Shown here: piece by piece, positions 28,633 through 36,771 of the stretch
Layout: every line of letters begins with the position of its first letter
How positions within the stretch are numbered: position 1 is the stretch's first letter
NCBI RefSeq assembly: GCF_029675105.1
Contig: NZ_JAQQFV010000002.1
Span: 496,001-560,000, forward strand
Direction: 5' to 3'
DNA from: Nocardia anocheti
GTDB taxonomy: Bacteria; Actinomycetota; Actinomycetes; Mycobacteriales; Mycobacteriaceae
Length of the DNA stretch: 64,000 bases
Program-made: the position numbers and the translations under genes
The notes under the pieces: model-generated
Databases searched by the model: none
What the model was told of the DNA's origin: nothing
What the model saw: only the letters and a program-made list of their open reading frames with translations

Positions 28633-30264
28633 ATGAGAGGTAGAACCGCCTGGCCACTGGCCGCTTTCTTGACCGTCACCGCGCTGGTGGCGGGTTGCTC
28701 CGCGGGTTCCGGCGGTTCGGCCGAGGGCGACGACGGTCCGCCGGTCGCCGGTGGCACGCTGCGCTTCGCCCTGCCCAGCGAGCCGAGCTGCCTGGACCCC
28801 GGCGTCAGCCCGGCCGACGCCACCGCGCTGATCGATCGCGGCGTGGTGGACTCGCTGGTCGCGCAGGGCAGCGACAACACCTTCCAGCCCTGGCTGGCGA
28901 GCAGCTGGACGGTGAGCCCCGACCTCACCCGCTACACCTTCACCCTGCGCGACGACGTCACCTTCCACGACGGCACCAAACTCGACGCCACCGCCGTCAA
29001 GGCCAACTTCGACCGCATCGTCGACCCGAACACCAAGTCCCAGTGGGCGGCCACGCTCATCGGCCCCTACCGTGGCAGCACCGTGCTCGACCCGCGCACC
29101 GTCGAGGTGGCCTTCACCGAACCGTTCCAACCCTTCCTGGCGGCGGCGAGCACCACCGCCCTCGGCATCCAGTCGCCGAAGAACTTCGTCGACAACGCGG
29201 GCAAGCTGTGCGACCACGTCGTGGGCTCCGGACCGTTCCGCTTCACCGGGCACGTCGCCCAGCAGAGCGTGACGCTGGCCAAGAACCCCGACTACGCCTG
29301 GGCCCCGCCCACGGCCGCGCACACCGGCCCCGCGCACCTCGACGGCGTCGAATTCCGTTTCATCCCCGAGAATTCCACCCGTATCGGCGCGCTGACCAGC
29401 GAACAGATCGACGGCCTGCTCTCGGTCCCGGCCCGCGACGTCGAGGACCTGCGCCACGACCCCGCCATCGACTACACCCGCTACGACGCCCAGGGCTCGG
29501 TCTACGCGCTCTACATCAACACCCAGCGCGGCCCGTGGCGCGACCAGCGGGTGCGTCAGGCCCTGCGCCAGTCCACCGATGTGGACGCCATCCTGTCCTC
29601 GATCTACTTCGGCAACTACACCCGCGCGTGGAGCATCCTGACGCCGAGCACCCAGTTCTACAACCCGGCGGTGGAGAACTCCTGGCGCACCGACCTCGCC
29701 GCGGCGAACCGGCTGCTCGACGAGGCGGGCTGGCAGCAGCGCGACCCGCAGGGCTATCGCGTCAAGGACGGCGTCCGCCTGACCGCCACCTGGACCACCA
29801 CCAAGGCGCAGGACGAGTCCAACTATCGCGGCCTGGTCGGGCAGGCGATCGTCGCCTCGGCCAAGCAGGCGGGCATCGAGATCATTCGCAACAACGTGCA
29901 GACCGGGCAGCTGTTCCAGCTGGTCGCGGCCGGTGACTACGACCTGTTCGACACCAGCTGGTCGTCCAATTCCCCCGACATCATCCGCAGCTTCCTGCAC
30001 TCGACCGCCAAACCAATGGCGGGACAGAACATCTCGTGGGTCAACGATCCGCAGGTCGACGCCTGGGTGACCGGCGCCGCCCGCACCACCGATACCGAGG
30101 TCCAGCGCCGCGACTACGCCGCCGCGCAGCAATGGGCCGTCGATCAGGCGGTGGTGATCCCGGTGTTCGTGCCAGCGAGCCAGGTGGCGACGGGTCAGCG
30201 CGTGCACGGCATCACGGCGGCGCCGTCGTCGTACCCGGTGTTCTACGACGCCTGGCTGAGCTGA
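28633..30264 (+). CDS. Oligopeptide-type ABC transporter solute-binding lipoprotein
   Basis: A 543-residue SBP_bac_5 protein with a lipobox LVAGC (Cys22), so it is anchored outside the membrane. Core segments include GGTLRFALPSEPSCLDP, LRDDVTFHDGTKLDATAVKANFDRI and VRQALRQSTDVDAI. Members bind peptides, nickel complexes or other small polar ligands. The stop overlaps the first permease ATG (TGATG). Presence of an import-type system inside an aromatic polyketide cluster is unusual; it could bring in a precursor or signal or be a transport bystander under the same regulator. Confidence 0.92.
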   Translation: MRGRTAWPLAAFLTVTALVAGCSAGSGGSAEGDDGPPVAGGTLRFALPSEPSCLDPGVSPADATALIDRGVVDSLVAQGSDNTFQPWLASSWTVSPDLTRYTFTLRDDVTFHDGTKLDATAVKANFDRIVDPNTKSQWAATLIGPYRGSTVLDPRTVEVAFTEPFQPFLAAASTTALGIQSPKNFVDNAGKLCDHVVGSGPFRFTGHVAQQSVTLAKNPDYAWAPPTAAHTGPAHLDGVEFRFIPENSTRIGALTSEQIDGLLSVPARDVEDLRHDPAIDYTRYDAQGSVYALYINTQRGPWRDQRVRQALRQSTDVDAILSSIYFGNYTRAWSILTPSTQFYNPAVENSWRTDLAAANRLLDEAGWQQRDPQGYRVKDGVRLTATWTTTKAQDESNYRGLVGQAIVASAKQAGIEIIRNNVQTGQLFQLVAAGDYDLFDTSWSSNSPDIIRSFLHSTAKPMAGQNISWVNDPQVDAWVTGAARTTDTEVQRRDYAAAQQWAVDQAVVIPVFVPASQVATGQRVHGITAAPSSYPVFYDAWLS

Positions 30265-31214
30265 TGACCACGCTGCGCGCGGTGCTGTTCGCGCTGGTGC
30301 GGCGGCTGCTCGGGGTGGTGGGTCTGCTGACCGGGGTGGCGACACTGACCTTCGTGGCCATGTCGCTGGTCCCCGGCGACCCGGCCTACGCGATGCTCGG
30401 CAACGCCCCCGCCACCCCGGCCACCCTCGCCGCGATCCGCGCGCAGATGGGTCTGGACGAGCCGCCGTACCTGCGCTTCCTGCACTATCTGGGCAGGCTG
30501 GCCCAGGGGGATTTCGGGGAATCGTTCCAGCGGCAGCAGCCGGTGCTCGCGGTGATCGGAGCCCAGCTCACGCCCACTCTGCAACTGGCCGGGGCGGCCA
30601 TCGTGCTCGGTGTGGGTGGGGCGATCCTCGTCGTGCTGGCGACCTCGGGTGAGCGGAGGGTGCCCAGGGCCGTCGCGCACGTGGCCGAGCTGGTCGCGGT
30701 CTCGGCGCCGACCTTCTGGGTGGGCACGCTGCTGCTGGCCGGGTTGTCGTTCCACTGGCGGGTCTTCCCCGCGACCGGTCGCGGCCCGGCGGCGCTGGTG
30801 CTACCCGCGCTCACCCTGGCCGTCCCGATCGCCGCGGTGCTGGCCCAGGTGATGCGCGACGGCGTCGACACGGCCCTGCGGGCACCGTTCGTGCTCAGCG
30901 CGCGGGCCCGCGGCGCCGGGGAACTCGACATCCGCGTCCATCACGCGGTCCGGCACACCCTGCTCTCGGCGATCACCGTGGCGGGCTGGTTGTTCGCCGG
31001 ACTGCTCAGCGGAGCGGTGCTGGTCGAAACCGTGTTCGCGCGACCGGGTTTGGGACGGGTACTGCTCTCGGCGGTGACCACGCACGACTTCCCGGTGGTG
31101 ATCGCGCTGGTGATGTTCGGGTCGCTGTTGTTCATCGTGATCAATACGGCGGTCGACCTGGCCTATCGCGTCATCGACCCGCGCTCGGCGGTGTCGACCG
31201 AGGTGATCCGGTGA
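30264..31214 (+). CDS. DppB-type ABC transporter permease
   Basis: A 316-residue membrane protein with about six helices; GDFGESFQRQQPV and ARARGAGELDIRVHHAVRHTL (in pieces) represent the DppB N-terminal region and the EAA cytoplasmic loop. ATG 30264 shares one base with the lipoprotein stop. It forms the channel with the next permease. Confidence 0.93.
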   Translation: MTTLRAVLFALVRRLLGVVGLLTGVATLTFVAMSLVPGDPAYAMLGNAPATPATLAAIRAQMGLDEPPYLRFLHYLGRLAQGDFGESFQRQQPVLAVIGAQLTPTLQLAGAAIVLGVGGAILVVLATSGERRVPRAVAHVAELVAVSAPTFWVGTLLLAGLSFHWRVFPATGRGPAALVLPALTLAVPIAAVLAQVMRDGVDTALRAPFVLSARARGAGELDIRVHHAVRHTLLSAITVAGWLFAGLLSGAVLVETVFARPGLGRVLLSAVTTHDFPVVIALVMFGSLLFIVINTAVDLAYRVIDPRSAVSTEVIR

Positions 31215-32092
31215 ACGCGCCCGCCGCCGCGCTCTCGGAACTGGTGACGAAGCCGCGACGCTCGCCCGCACGCTGGCCACGTCCCACGGTGGTGATCGCG
31301 GGTCTGATCGCGGCGGTGCTGGTGATCGCGGTGATCGCGCCCGGAGTGCTCGCCTCCCAGTCACCCATCGATGTCGACCTGGGTCAGGCGCTGTCCGCGC
31401 CCAGTACCGAGCATCTGCTGGGCACCGACCAACTGGGGCGTGACATCTTCTCCCGCTTGGTCTTCGGCGCGCGATACTCGATTCTCATGGGGCTCTCGGC
31501 CACCGCGCTGGCCGTGCTCGCGGGGACGGTGATCGGCCTGTGCGCCGCGCTGGCGGGACGGCGGGTGGACACCGTGATCACCCGGAGCATCGACATCGTG
31601 ATGGCCTTTCCCGGAATTCTGCTGTCGCTGTTGGTGATCGCGATTCTGGGGCAGGGTGTCGGCAGTATCGTCGCCGCGATCGCCGTCGCCGAATCCGCCT
31701 CCTACGCCCGGCTGGTCCGCTCGCAGGCGGTGGTCGTGCGCAACGCGGAGTACGTGCGGGCCTCGGTGGCGCTGGGTCGCCCGCCCGGCTACCGGATCCT
31801 GCACCACATCGTGCCGAATTCACTGCGGCCCACCTTCGTGCTCGCGACGCTCGGGGTGGGCAGTTCGATCATGATCGGCTCGGCATTGAGTTTCCTCGGG
31901 CTGGGCCCGAAAGATCCGACGCCCGAATGGGGTTCGATGCTGGCGGCGGGGCGCGAACTGCTGTCCAAGTCGTGGTGGGCGGCGGTGCCGCCGGGTGCGG
32001 CCATCACGCTCACCGTCATCACCGTCACCGTGCTCGGCCGGGCACTGCGACAACGCTGGGAGGTCGGCCGTGCCGGTACTGCGCGTCGATGA
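31211..32092 (+). CDS. DppC-type ABC transporter permease
   Basis: A 293-residue permease with about six helices and the DppC landmarks HLLGTDQLGRDIFSRLVFGAR (in pieces), an EAA loop YVRASVALGRPPGYRIL and the terminal SFLGLGPKDPTPEWGSML region. GTG 31211 overlaps the upstream stop by four bases (GTGA). Confidence 0.93.
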   Translation: MNAPAAALSELVTKPRRSPARWPRPTVVIAGLIAAVLVIAVIAPGVLASQSPIDVDLGQALSAPSTEHLLGTDQLGRDIFSRLVFGARYSILMGLSATALAVLAGTVIGLCAALAGRRVDTVITRSIDIVMAFPGILLSLLVIAILGQGVGSIVAAIAVAESASYARLVRSQAVVVRNAEYVRASVALGRPPGYRILHHIVPNSLRPTFVLATLGVGSSIMIGSALSFLGLGPKDPTPEWGSMLAAGRELLSKSWWAAVPPGAAITLTVITVTVLGRALRQRWEVGRAGTARR

Positions 32093-33782
32093 TCTGCACG
32101 TGCGCTTCGGGCGCGGACCCGACACGGTGGAGGCGGTGCGCGGCATCGGCTTCGAGCTGTCGGCCGGGCGGTGCCTGGCCATCGTGGGCGAATCCGGCTC
32201 GGGCAAGAGTGTCACCGCGCGGGCCCTGCTCGGACTGGCCGGGACGAACGCGGAGGTCCGCGCGAGGACGCTGCGGCTGGGCGACACCGACCTGACCCGA
32301 TTGTCACCGCGCGCGTGGCGAGCGGTGCGCGGCAGACGGATCGGACTGATCCTGCAAGACGCGCTGACCTCGCTGGATCCCCTGCGCCCGGTCGCCGCCG
32401 AGGTGGTCGACACCCTGCGCGCGCACCGGCTCGCCCGCTCGCGCGGCGAGGCGGCGGCGAAGGTGGACGAACTCCTGCGTTCGGTCGGCATCGACGACCC
32501 GGAAGTCCGCAAAGCCATGCGCCCGCACCAGCTCTCGGGCGGTCAGCGCCAACGTGTCCTCATCGCCACCGCGCTGGCGGGCGACCCGAAGGTGATCATC
32601 GCCGACGAACCCACCACCGCGCTCGATGTCACCGTGCAGGCCAGAATCCTGCGCCTGCTGCGCACCCTGCGCGACGACGGCGCCGCCCTCCTGCTGATCA
32701 GCCACGATCTCGCGGTGGTGGCCGATATCGCGGACACGGTGGCGGTCATGCACGACGGCCGCATCGTCGAACAGGGCCCGACCGAGGAGATCCTGCGCTC
32801 TCCCCGGCACGCGTATACGCGACGCCTCCTGGCCGCGGTGCCCACCCCGGACAAGCGCGGCCGACGCCTGTCACCAGCGGATTCGGCCCTGGGGAAATCG
32901 GCAGCCGAGGACTTGGCACACACGGCGCGACGTACCGAACCGGCCACGACACCGATCGAGATCGCGACACCGGCACTCTCGGTGTCGGGCCTGTATCGCT
33001 CGTTTCCGCTCCGGCACGGCGGTGTGCTGCGCGCCGTCCAGGACGTCAGCTTCGACCTCCCGGTCGGCTCCACGCTCGGCCTGGTCGGCGAATCCGGTTC
33101 GGGCAAGAGCACCACGGCCGCACTGGTTCTCGGCCTGCTGGAACCGGACGCGGGCACCGTCACCCTCGACGGCCAGCCGTGGTCCGGCGTCCCGGAGAAG
33201 ATCCGGCGACGCAGGCGCTCGGAGATCGGGGTGATCTGGCAGGACCCGGCCAGTTCCTTCGACCCCCGCTGGGACGTCACCCGGATCATCGGCGAGGCCA
33301 TGCCCGGCCGCGAGCCCCGGGCGCGCAGGCGCGCGATCCTGGACCTGCTCGACGCCGTCGGACTCCCGGCCGCGTTCGAGCACCGACGACCGGGTGAGAT
33401 GTCGGGTGGTCAGCGCCAGCGGGTGGCGATCGCGCGGGCGCTGGCCACCGACCCCGCCGTGCTGATCTGCGACGAACCGGTCTCGGCGCTCGATGTCACC
33501 ATTCAGGCGCAGATCCTGGACCTGCTCACCGACCTGAAGGCCGCACGCGGGCTGTCGATGCTGTTCGTCTCCCACGATCTGTCGGTGGTGCAGCACGTCA
33601 GCGATACGGTGGCGGTGATGGCGGCGGGACGGATCGTCGAGCACGGAAGTGTCGACGAGGTCTTCGACACCCCGCGCCACGACGTCACCCTGGCGCTGCT
33701 GTCAGCGGCGCGGCACACCGGTCATCCGCACGCGGGCACCAGCGAGGACCTGATCCGGCCCGCGATGAGCTCGGCGGAGTAG
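32070..33782 (+). CDS. Fused DppD-DppF ATPase of the oligopeptide ABC transporter
   Basis: A 570-residue protein carrying two ATP-binding cassettes in tandem. The first has Walker A GESGSGKS (about residue 41), LSGGQRQRVL and DEPTTALD; the second has GESGSGKST (about residue 345), MSGGQRQRVAIARAL and DEPVSALD. It powers the two permeases. GTG 32070 follows GGGAGG and overlaps the permease by 23 bases. The last 61 bases overlap the convergent SARP gene. Confidence 0.92.
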   Translation: MPVLRVDDLHVRFGRGPDTVEAVRGIGFELSAGRCLAIVGESGSGKSVTARALLGLAGTNAEVRARTLRLGDTDLTRLSPRAWRAVRGRRIGLILQDALTSLDPLRPVAAEVVDTLRAHRLARSRGEAAAKVDELLRSVGIDDPEVRKAMRPHQLSGGQRQRVLIATALAGDPKVIIADEPTTALDVTVQARILRLLRTLRDDGAALLLISHDLAVVADIADTVAVMHDGRIVEQGPTEEILRSPRHAYTRRLLAAVPTPDKRGRRLSPADSALGKSAAEDLAHTARRTEPATTPIEIATPALSVSGLYRSFPLRHGGVLRAVQDVSFDLPVGSTLGLVGESGSGKSTTAALVLGLLEPDAGTVTLDGQPWSGVPEKIRRRRRSEIGVIWQDPASSFDPRWDVTRIIGEAMPGREPRARRRAILDLLDAVGLPAAFEHRRPGEMSGGQRQRVAIARALATDPAVLICDEPVSALDVTIQAQILDLLTDLKAARGLSMLFVSHDLSVVQHVSDTVAVMAAGRIVEHGSVDEVFDTPRHDVTLALLSAARHTGHPHAGTSEDLIRPAMSSAE

Positions 33783-34579
33783 CGCGCGGCCGCGTCCACC
33801 GTGGGCGGGGCCGCGAGTTCCGGTGCGCTGCACAGCACCTGGTGATGCAGCTGCTGCAACGTCGGGGTCGGCTCCAGACCGAGCTCCTCGGCCAGCCGGT
33901 GCCGCAGCCGCTCGTAGACCTGCAACGCGTGCGCCTGCCTGCCCGAGCGGTACAGCGCGATGATCAGGTGCGCGTGCAGGCTCTCCAGCAGCGGCGAGCG
34001 CTGCACCATGCCGCTGAGCTCACCGATCAACTCGCGGTGCCTGCCCAGCCGCAGGTCCACTTCGATCCGGTGCTCGAGAATGGACAGGCGCACCTCGTTC
34101 AGACTCGTCGCCCACATGGCGAGGACCGGACCGGGTTTGATGTCGGAGAACACCGGCCCCCGCCAGACGGCCAGGGCCGCGCGCAGGGCCGCGTCGGCGC
34201 GTTCGTCGTCCTCGGCGGCCAGCGCCAGCCGGGCCAGCCGCACCTTGTCCTCGAACACGTCGACATCGAATTCGCCCGGCTCCACGTGTAATTGGTAGCC
34301 ACGTTCCCGTGTCTCCAGTCTCGTGGCGCCGCGCCCAGGGTTGGAACTGTGCTCCCCCAGGCATTTACGCAGCTGCATGACGTAGGTCTGCAGAGTGGAG
34401 GCGGCGGAGGCAGGCGGCGTGGTCTCCCAGAGTTCCTCGATGCAGTAGTCCACCGAGATGGCCCGATTGGCGTTCATCAGCAGCAGCGCGAGCAGCTGAC
34501 GCTGCTTGGGCGCGCTGGGTACCGCGCCGGTGCCGTCGATGCAGCACTGCAAAGGTCCCAAAACCCCGAAATTGATCAT
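33722..34579 (-). CDS. SARP-family pathway-specific activator
   Basis: A 285-residue Streptomyces antibiotic regulatory protein. Residues 1-95 are an OmpR-type winged helix (FGVLGPL, KQRQLLALLLMNANRAIS, LQTYVMQLRKCLG), and about 100-250 are the bacterial transcriptional activation domain (FDVDVFEDKVRLARLAL through LHAHLIIALYRSGRQAHALQVYERLRHRL). It lacks the NB-ARC and TPR parts of large AfsR proteins. It is the natural candidate to bind the 11-base-phased CTGGAG repeats. RBS GGAGG lies before ATG 34579. Its 3' end overlaps the ABC ATPase gene by 61 bases, tail to tail. Confidence 0.95.
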   Translation of the reverse strand: MINFGVLGPLQCCIDGTGAVPSAPKQRQLLALLLMNANRAISVDYCIEELWETTPPASAASTLQTYVMQLRKCLGEHSSNPGRGATRLETRERGYQLHVEPGEFDVDVFEDKVRLARLALAAEDDERADAALRAALAVWRGPVFSDIKPGPVLAMWATSLNEVRLSILEHRIEVDLRLGRHRELIGELSGMVQRSPLLESLHAHLIIALYRSGRQAHALQVYERLRHRLAEELGLEPTPTLQQLHHQVLCSAPELAAPPTVDAAARYSAELIAGRIRSSLVPACG

Positions 34580-34633
34580 GTGAAGCCTACCTCCAGGAGA
34601 TCGTATGAAGTTTTCTGCCGGATCGACGGGCGA

Positions 34634-35293
34634 TCAGACAGGTGTGGACACCGCGTACGCGCGCACGATCAATCGGGCGGCGCGGGCGGAGATCTCGGCG
34701 GCCTGCCGGGTACTCAGGCGGCTGGTCCCGAAGGCGGAGACCTGCTGTCCGTCATGGGACAGCTGGGCGAAGAACTGTCCGGCCACCACGGCGGGCTCGG
34801 TGGTGTCGAGCACCCCCGCCGCGGCCAGCACCTCGAGGCGATGGGTGAGCCACCCGGCGATCCGCGGCCCCTCGGCCACCGACTGATCGGCACACACCTG
34901 GTGCAGATCGGGGTGGCGGGCCACTTCGCCGACGATGAGTCGTCGGACGGCGGAAACCTGTTCCGAGAGCGTCACTTCCAGGAACAGCGTGCCCACGGTG
35001 ACCAGGTCGTCGTAGAAGCGGGCCGGATCACGCAGCAGGCTGTCGTCGAGTTCGTCGGCGGTATCGGCCGCCGCACGCACCCCGGCCAGGACCACTCGGA
35101 ACAGGCTGCGCTTGTCGCCGAAGTAGTTGTAGATGGTCTGCTTGGACACCGAGGCCCGATCGGCGATGGTGTCGACACTGGTTCGCTCGTAACCGAATTC
35201 GAGAAACGAGCTGGTGGCAGCGGCGATGATGAGCGCGCGCTTGGACGCGGCGCGGGAGTCCGTGAACGCGGCCCGCGCGGGAGCAGCCGTCAT
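34634..35293 (-). CDS. TetR-family regulator of the polyketide cluster
   Basis: A 219-residue protein. The helix-turn-helix spans residues 20-65 (TSSFLEFGYERTSVDTIADRASVSKQTIYNYFGDKRSLF in pieces). The C-terminal part resembles the AefR-like ligand domain (FLEVTLSEQVSAVRRLIVGE). AAGGAG lies nine bases before the ATG. It stands between the MBL/ABM operon and the SARP gene, and likely controls the MFS pump through the palindromes at 36697-36733. Confidence 0.9.
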   Translation of the reverse strand: MTAAPARAAFTDSRAASKRALIIAAATSSFLEFGYERTSVDTIADRASVSKQTIYNYFGDKRSLFRVVLAGVRAAADTADELDDSLLRDPARFYDDLVTVGTLFLEVTLSEQVSAVRRLIVGEVARHPDLHQVCADQSVAEGPRIAGWLTHRLEVLAAAGVLDTTEPAVVAGQFFAQLSHDGQQVSAFGTSRLSTRQAAEISARAARLIVRAYAVSTPV

Positions 35294-35393
35294 GTGCCGA
35301 CTCCTTTCGCCACCGAAAAGCGGGTGTCCTCCGGAGGCTATGCGCGATCCGCGCGCCGCGAAACGGTAGAACTCAGCACGATTGCAACGCTGG

Positions 35394-36302
35394 CTAGGCG
35401 GCGGTTGTCAGTGGTGCGCCGAGGAATTCGGCCATCTCGGCGAGCACCGGACCCGAGCGGACCGGTGTCGATACCAACTCGGGGGCCAGTTCGGCGTAGG
35501 CGCGATGCAGATTGGCGACGAGCCGCTCCGGTTCCTGCCAGGTCGACCACGGGTGGTCGCCGTGCTTGGCCGGATCCACCTGGCGGGCCGCCTCCAAGGG
35601 CGTGGCTCCCGCCGCGGCGGCCTCCAGCGTCACCGTGCGCAGCCAGCGCAGATAGTCGGCGGTCTCGGCTAGCGCGCGCTGGTCGGCCACCTCGCCGTGG
35701 CCACCGATCACGACGGTGGGAGCCAGGGTGAGCAGCCGGTCGAGCCAGGTCAGCGCGCCCGACAACGATCCCGACAGCAGAAAGGGCGTGCAGCCGGGCA
35801 TCACCAGGTCACCCGCGACGAGCACCCGTTCCCTGGGTAGCCAGGCGATCAGATCGCCGTCGGAATGGCCGGTGTCACCGGCGAGGAGTTCCACCTCGCG
35901 GTCGCCGACGTGCAGGGTCGCGGCCCCGCTGACGCCGATCGTGGGTAGTACGAGCGGCAGTGTCCCCCAGTCCACCTCCGTCCACAGCCCGCGCACCGCG
36001 AGTCCGTTGCGGACCATGGCCGCCCGGCCCGCGCGATGCGCGATCACCGGGGCGGGCGCGAACAGGGCATTGCCCGCGGTGTGGTCACCGTGCCAGTGGG
36101 TATTGATCACCGCGCACGGGAAATCGGCGTCGAGGGTGGCCAGCGCGGAGCGTAGGGCGCGGGCGCGGCGTTCGGTGCCCAGGGTGTCTACCAGTGCGGA
36201 TTCACCGCCGGAGCGGATGAGCGCGGCATTGCTCACGCACCAGCCGCCGGGCTGGTCGACATAGGCGAAGACGCCGTCGGCGACCTCGCGCAGTTCGGTC
36301 AC
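35394..36302 (-). CDS. Metallo-beta-lactamase-fold hydrolase/cyclase-like protein
   Basis: A 302-residue MBL-fold protein with the metal motif NTHWHGDHTAGN (residues about 67-78), LLAGDTGHSDGDL, VLVAGDLVMPG and the later GGHGEVA His. MBL-fold proteins in type II PKS clusters have been linked to cyclisation or thioester hydrolysis; oxygenase-like and lactonase roles exist too. GTG 36302 overlaps the ABM gene's stop (GTGA), making the two an operon. Confidence 0.85.
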   Translation of the reverse strand: MTELREVADGVFAYVDQPGGWCVSNAALIRSGGESALVDTLGTERRARALRSALATLDADFPCAVINTHWHGDHTAGNALFAPAPVIAHRAGRAAMVRNGLAVRGLWTEVDWGTLPLVLPTIGVSGAATLHVGDREVELLAGDTGHSDGDLIAWLPRERVLVAGDLVMPGCTPFLLSGSLSGALTWLDRLLTLAPTVVIGGHGEVADQRALAETADYLRWLRTVTLEAAAAGATPLEAARQVDPAKHGDHPWSTWQEPERLVANLHRAYAELAPELVSTPVRSGPVLAEMAEFLGAPLTTAA

Positions 36303-36604
36303 GGGGTGGGCTCACCCGACCGGACGACCCGGCACAGATGCGGGTCACCGAGGGCGACCTTGCCGACCCGGGTGCGCGAGCGGAATTCGGGATTCGCGGT
36401 CGCGCGTTCGAAGGCCGCCCGATCCGACCAGCGAGCGATATTGACGAAGACCTCGGAATCGGTTTCCGACCGGAGTAATTCGTAATGCCGGAAGCCGGGT
36501 TGCGCGGCGAAATAGTCGGCGACATCGGCGTAGATCGAAGCCAATTCCTCGGCCGAACCGGTCAGGCGCAAGACATTGACGAAGACGTACTCGGACTGGT
36601 CCAC
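36299..36604 (-). CDS. Antibiotic biosynthesis monooxygenase (ABM) domain protein
   Basis: A 101-residue ferredoxin-like alpha-beta barrel: EYVFVNVLRLTGSAEEL, then FAAQPGFRHYELLRS and VFVNIARWSDRAAFERATANPEF. Related proteins (ActVA-Orf6, TcmH) oxidise the anthrone-like polyketide to a quinone without cofactor, which would suit this cluster. GTG 36604 is chosen because GGAGGAGG lies seven bases upstream; a start at 36628 would lose that site. Phased repeats begin 52 bases upstream. Confidence 0.85.
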   Translation of the reverse strand: MDQSEYVFVNVLRLTGSAEELASIYADVADYFAAQPGFRHYELLRSETDSEVFVNIARWSDRAAFERATANPEFRSRTRVGKVALGDPHLCRVVRSGEPTP

Positions 36605-36656
36605 CGACAGCCTCCTCCACGCGTTCACCGGGGTGTATCCAGCATGTTCGGCCGCG

Positions 36657-36685
36657 CTGGAGCACCTCTGGAGGCTGGCTGGAGC
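36657..36685. promoter_or_regulatory. SARP-type triple phased repeat, ABM/MFS divergent promoter
   Basis: CTGGAG occurs at 36657, 36668 and 36679: three copies at exact 11-base spacing with no mismatch in the hexamer. This is the most regular site of the five in the cluster. Confidence 0.78.
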
Positions 36686-36696
36686 CGGATTGACGA

Positions 36697-36733
36697 TGGA
36701 CTCCCGAGTCTAGAAATTGGACTGGTGAGTCCA
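36697..36733. promoter_or_regulatory. Tandem TetR-type operators before MFS gene
   Basis: TGGACT-N4-AGTCTA at 36697-36712 and the perfect TGGACT-N4-AGTCCA at 36718-36733, 21 bases apart (two helical turns). They lie 39 bases upstream of the MFS ATG. A TetR gene in the same cluster (34634-35293) is the likely partner. Confidence 0.68.
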
Positions 36734-36771
36734 TTCGACTCGATTATCCGCGCTGAACGGGAGTGCCTTCC

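Noticed and set aside
28528-30345. A 605-codon open frame opposite the transporter lipoprotein
   Set aside because: No domain recognised, and the plus-strand protein has a lipobox and full SBP_bac_5 pattern.
34580-34633. Single CTCCAGG before the SARP gene as an autoregulatory site
   Set aside because: It is part of the gene's own ribosome-binding region (GGAGG on the minus strand) and has no partner 11 bases away.
35328-35337. CCTCCGGAGG palindrome upstream of the cluster TetR gene as its operator
   Set aside because: Only ten bases, GC-rich and unlike the TGGACT palindromes; such short palindromes are frequent in this DNA.
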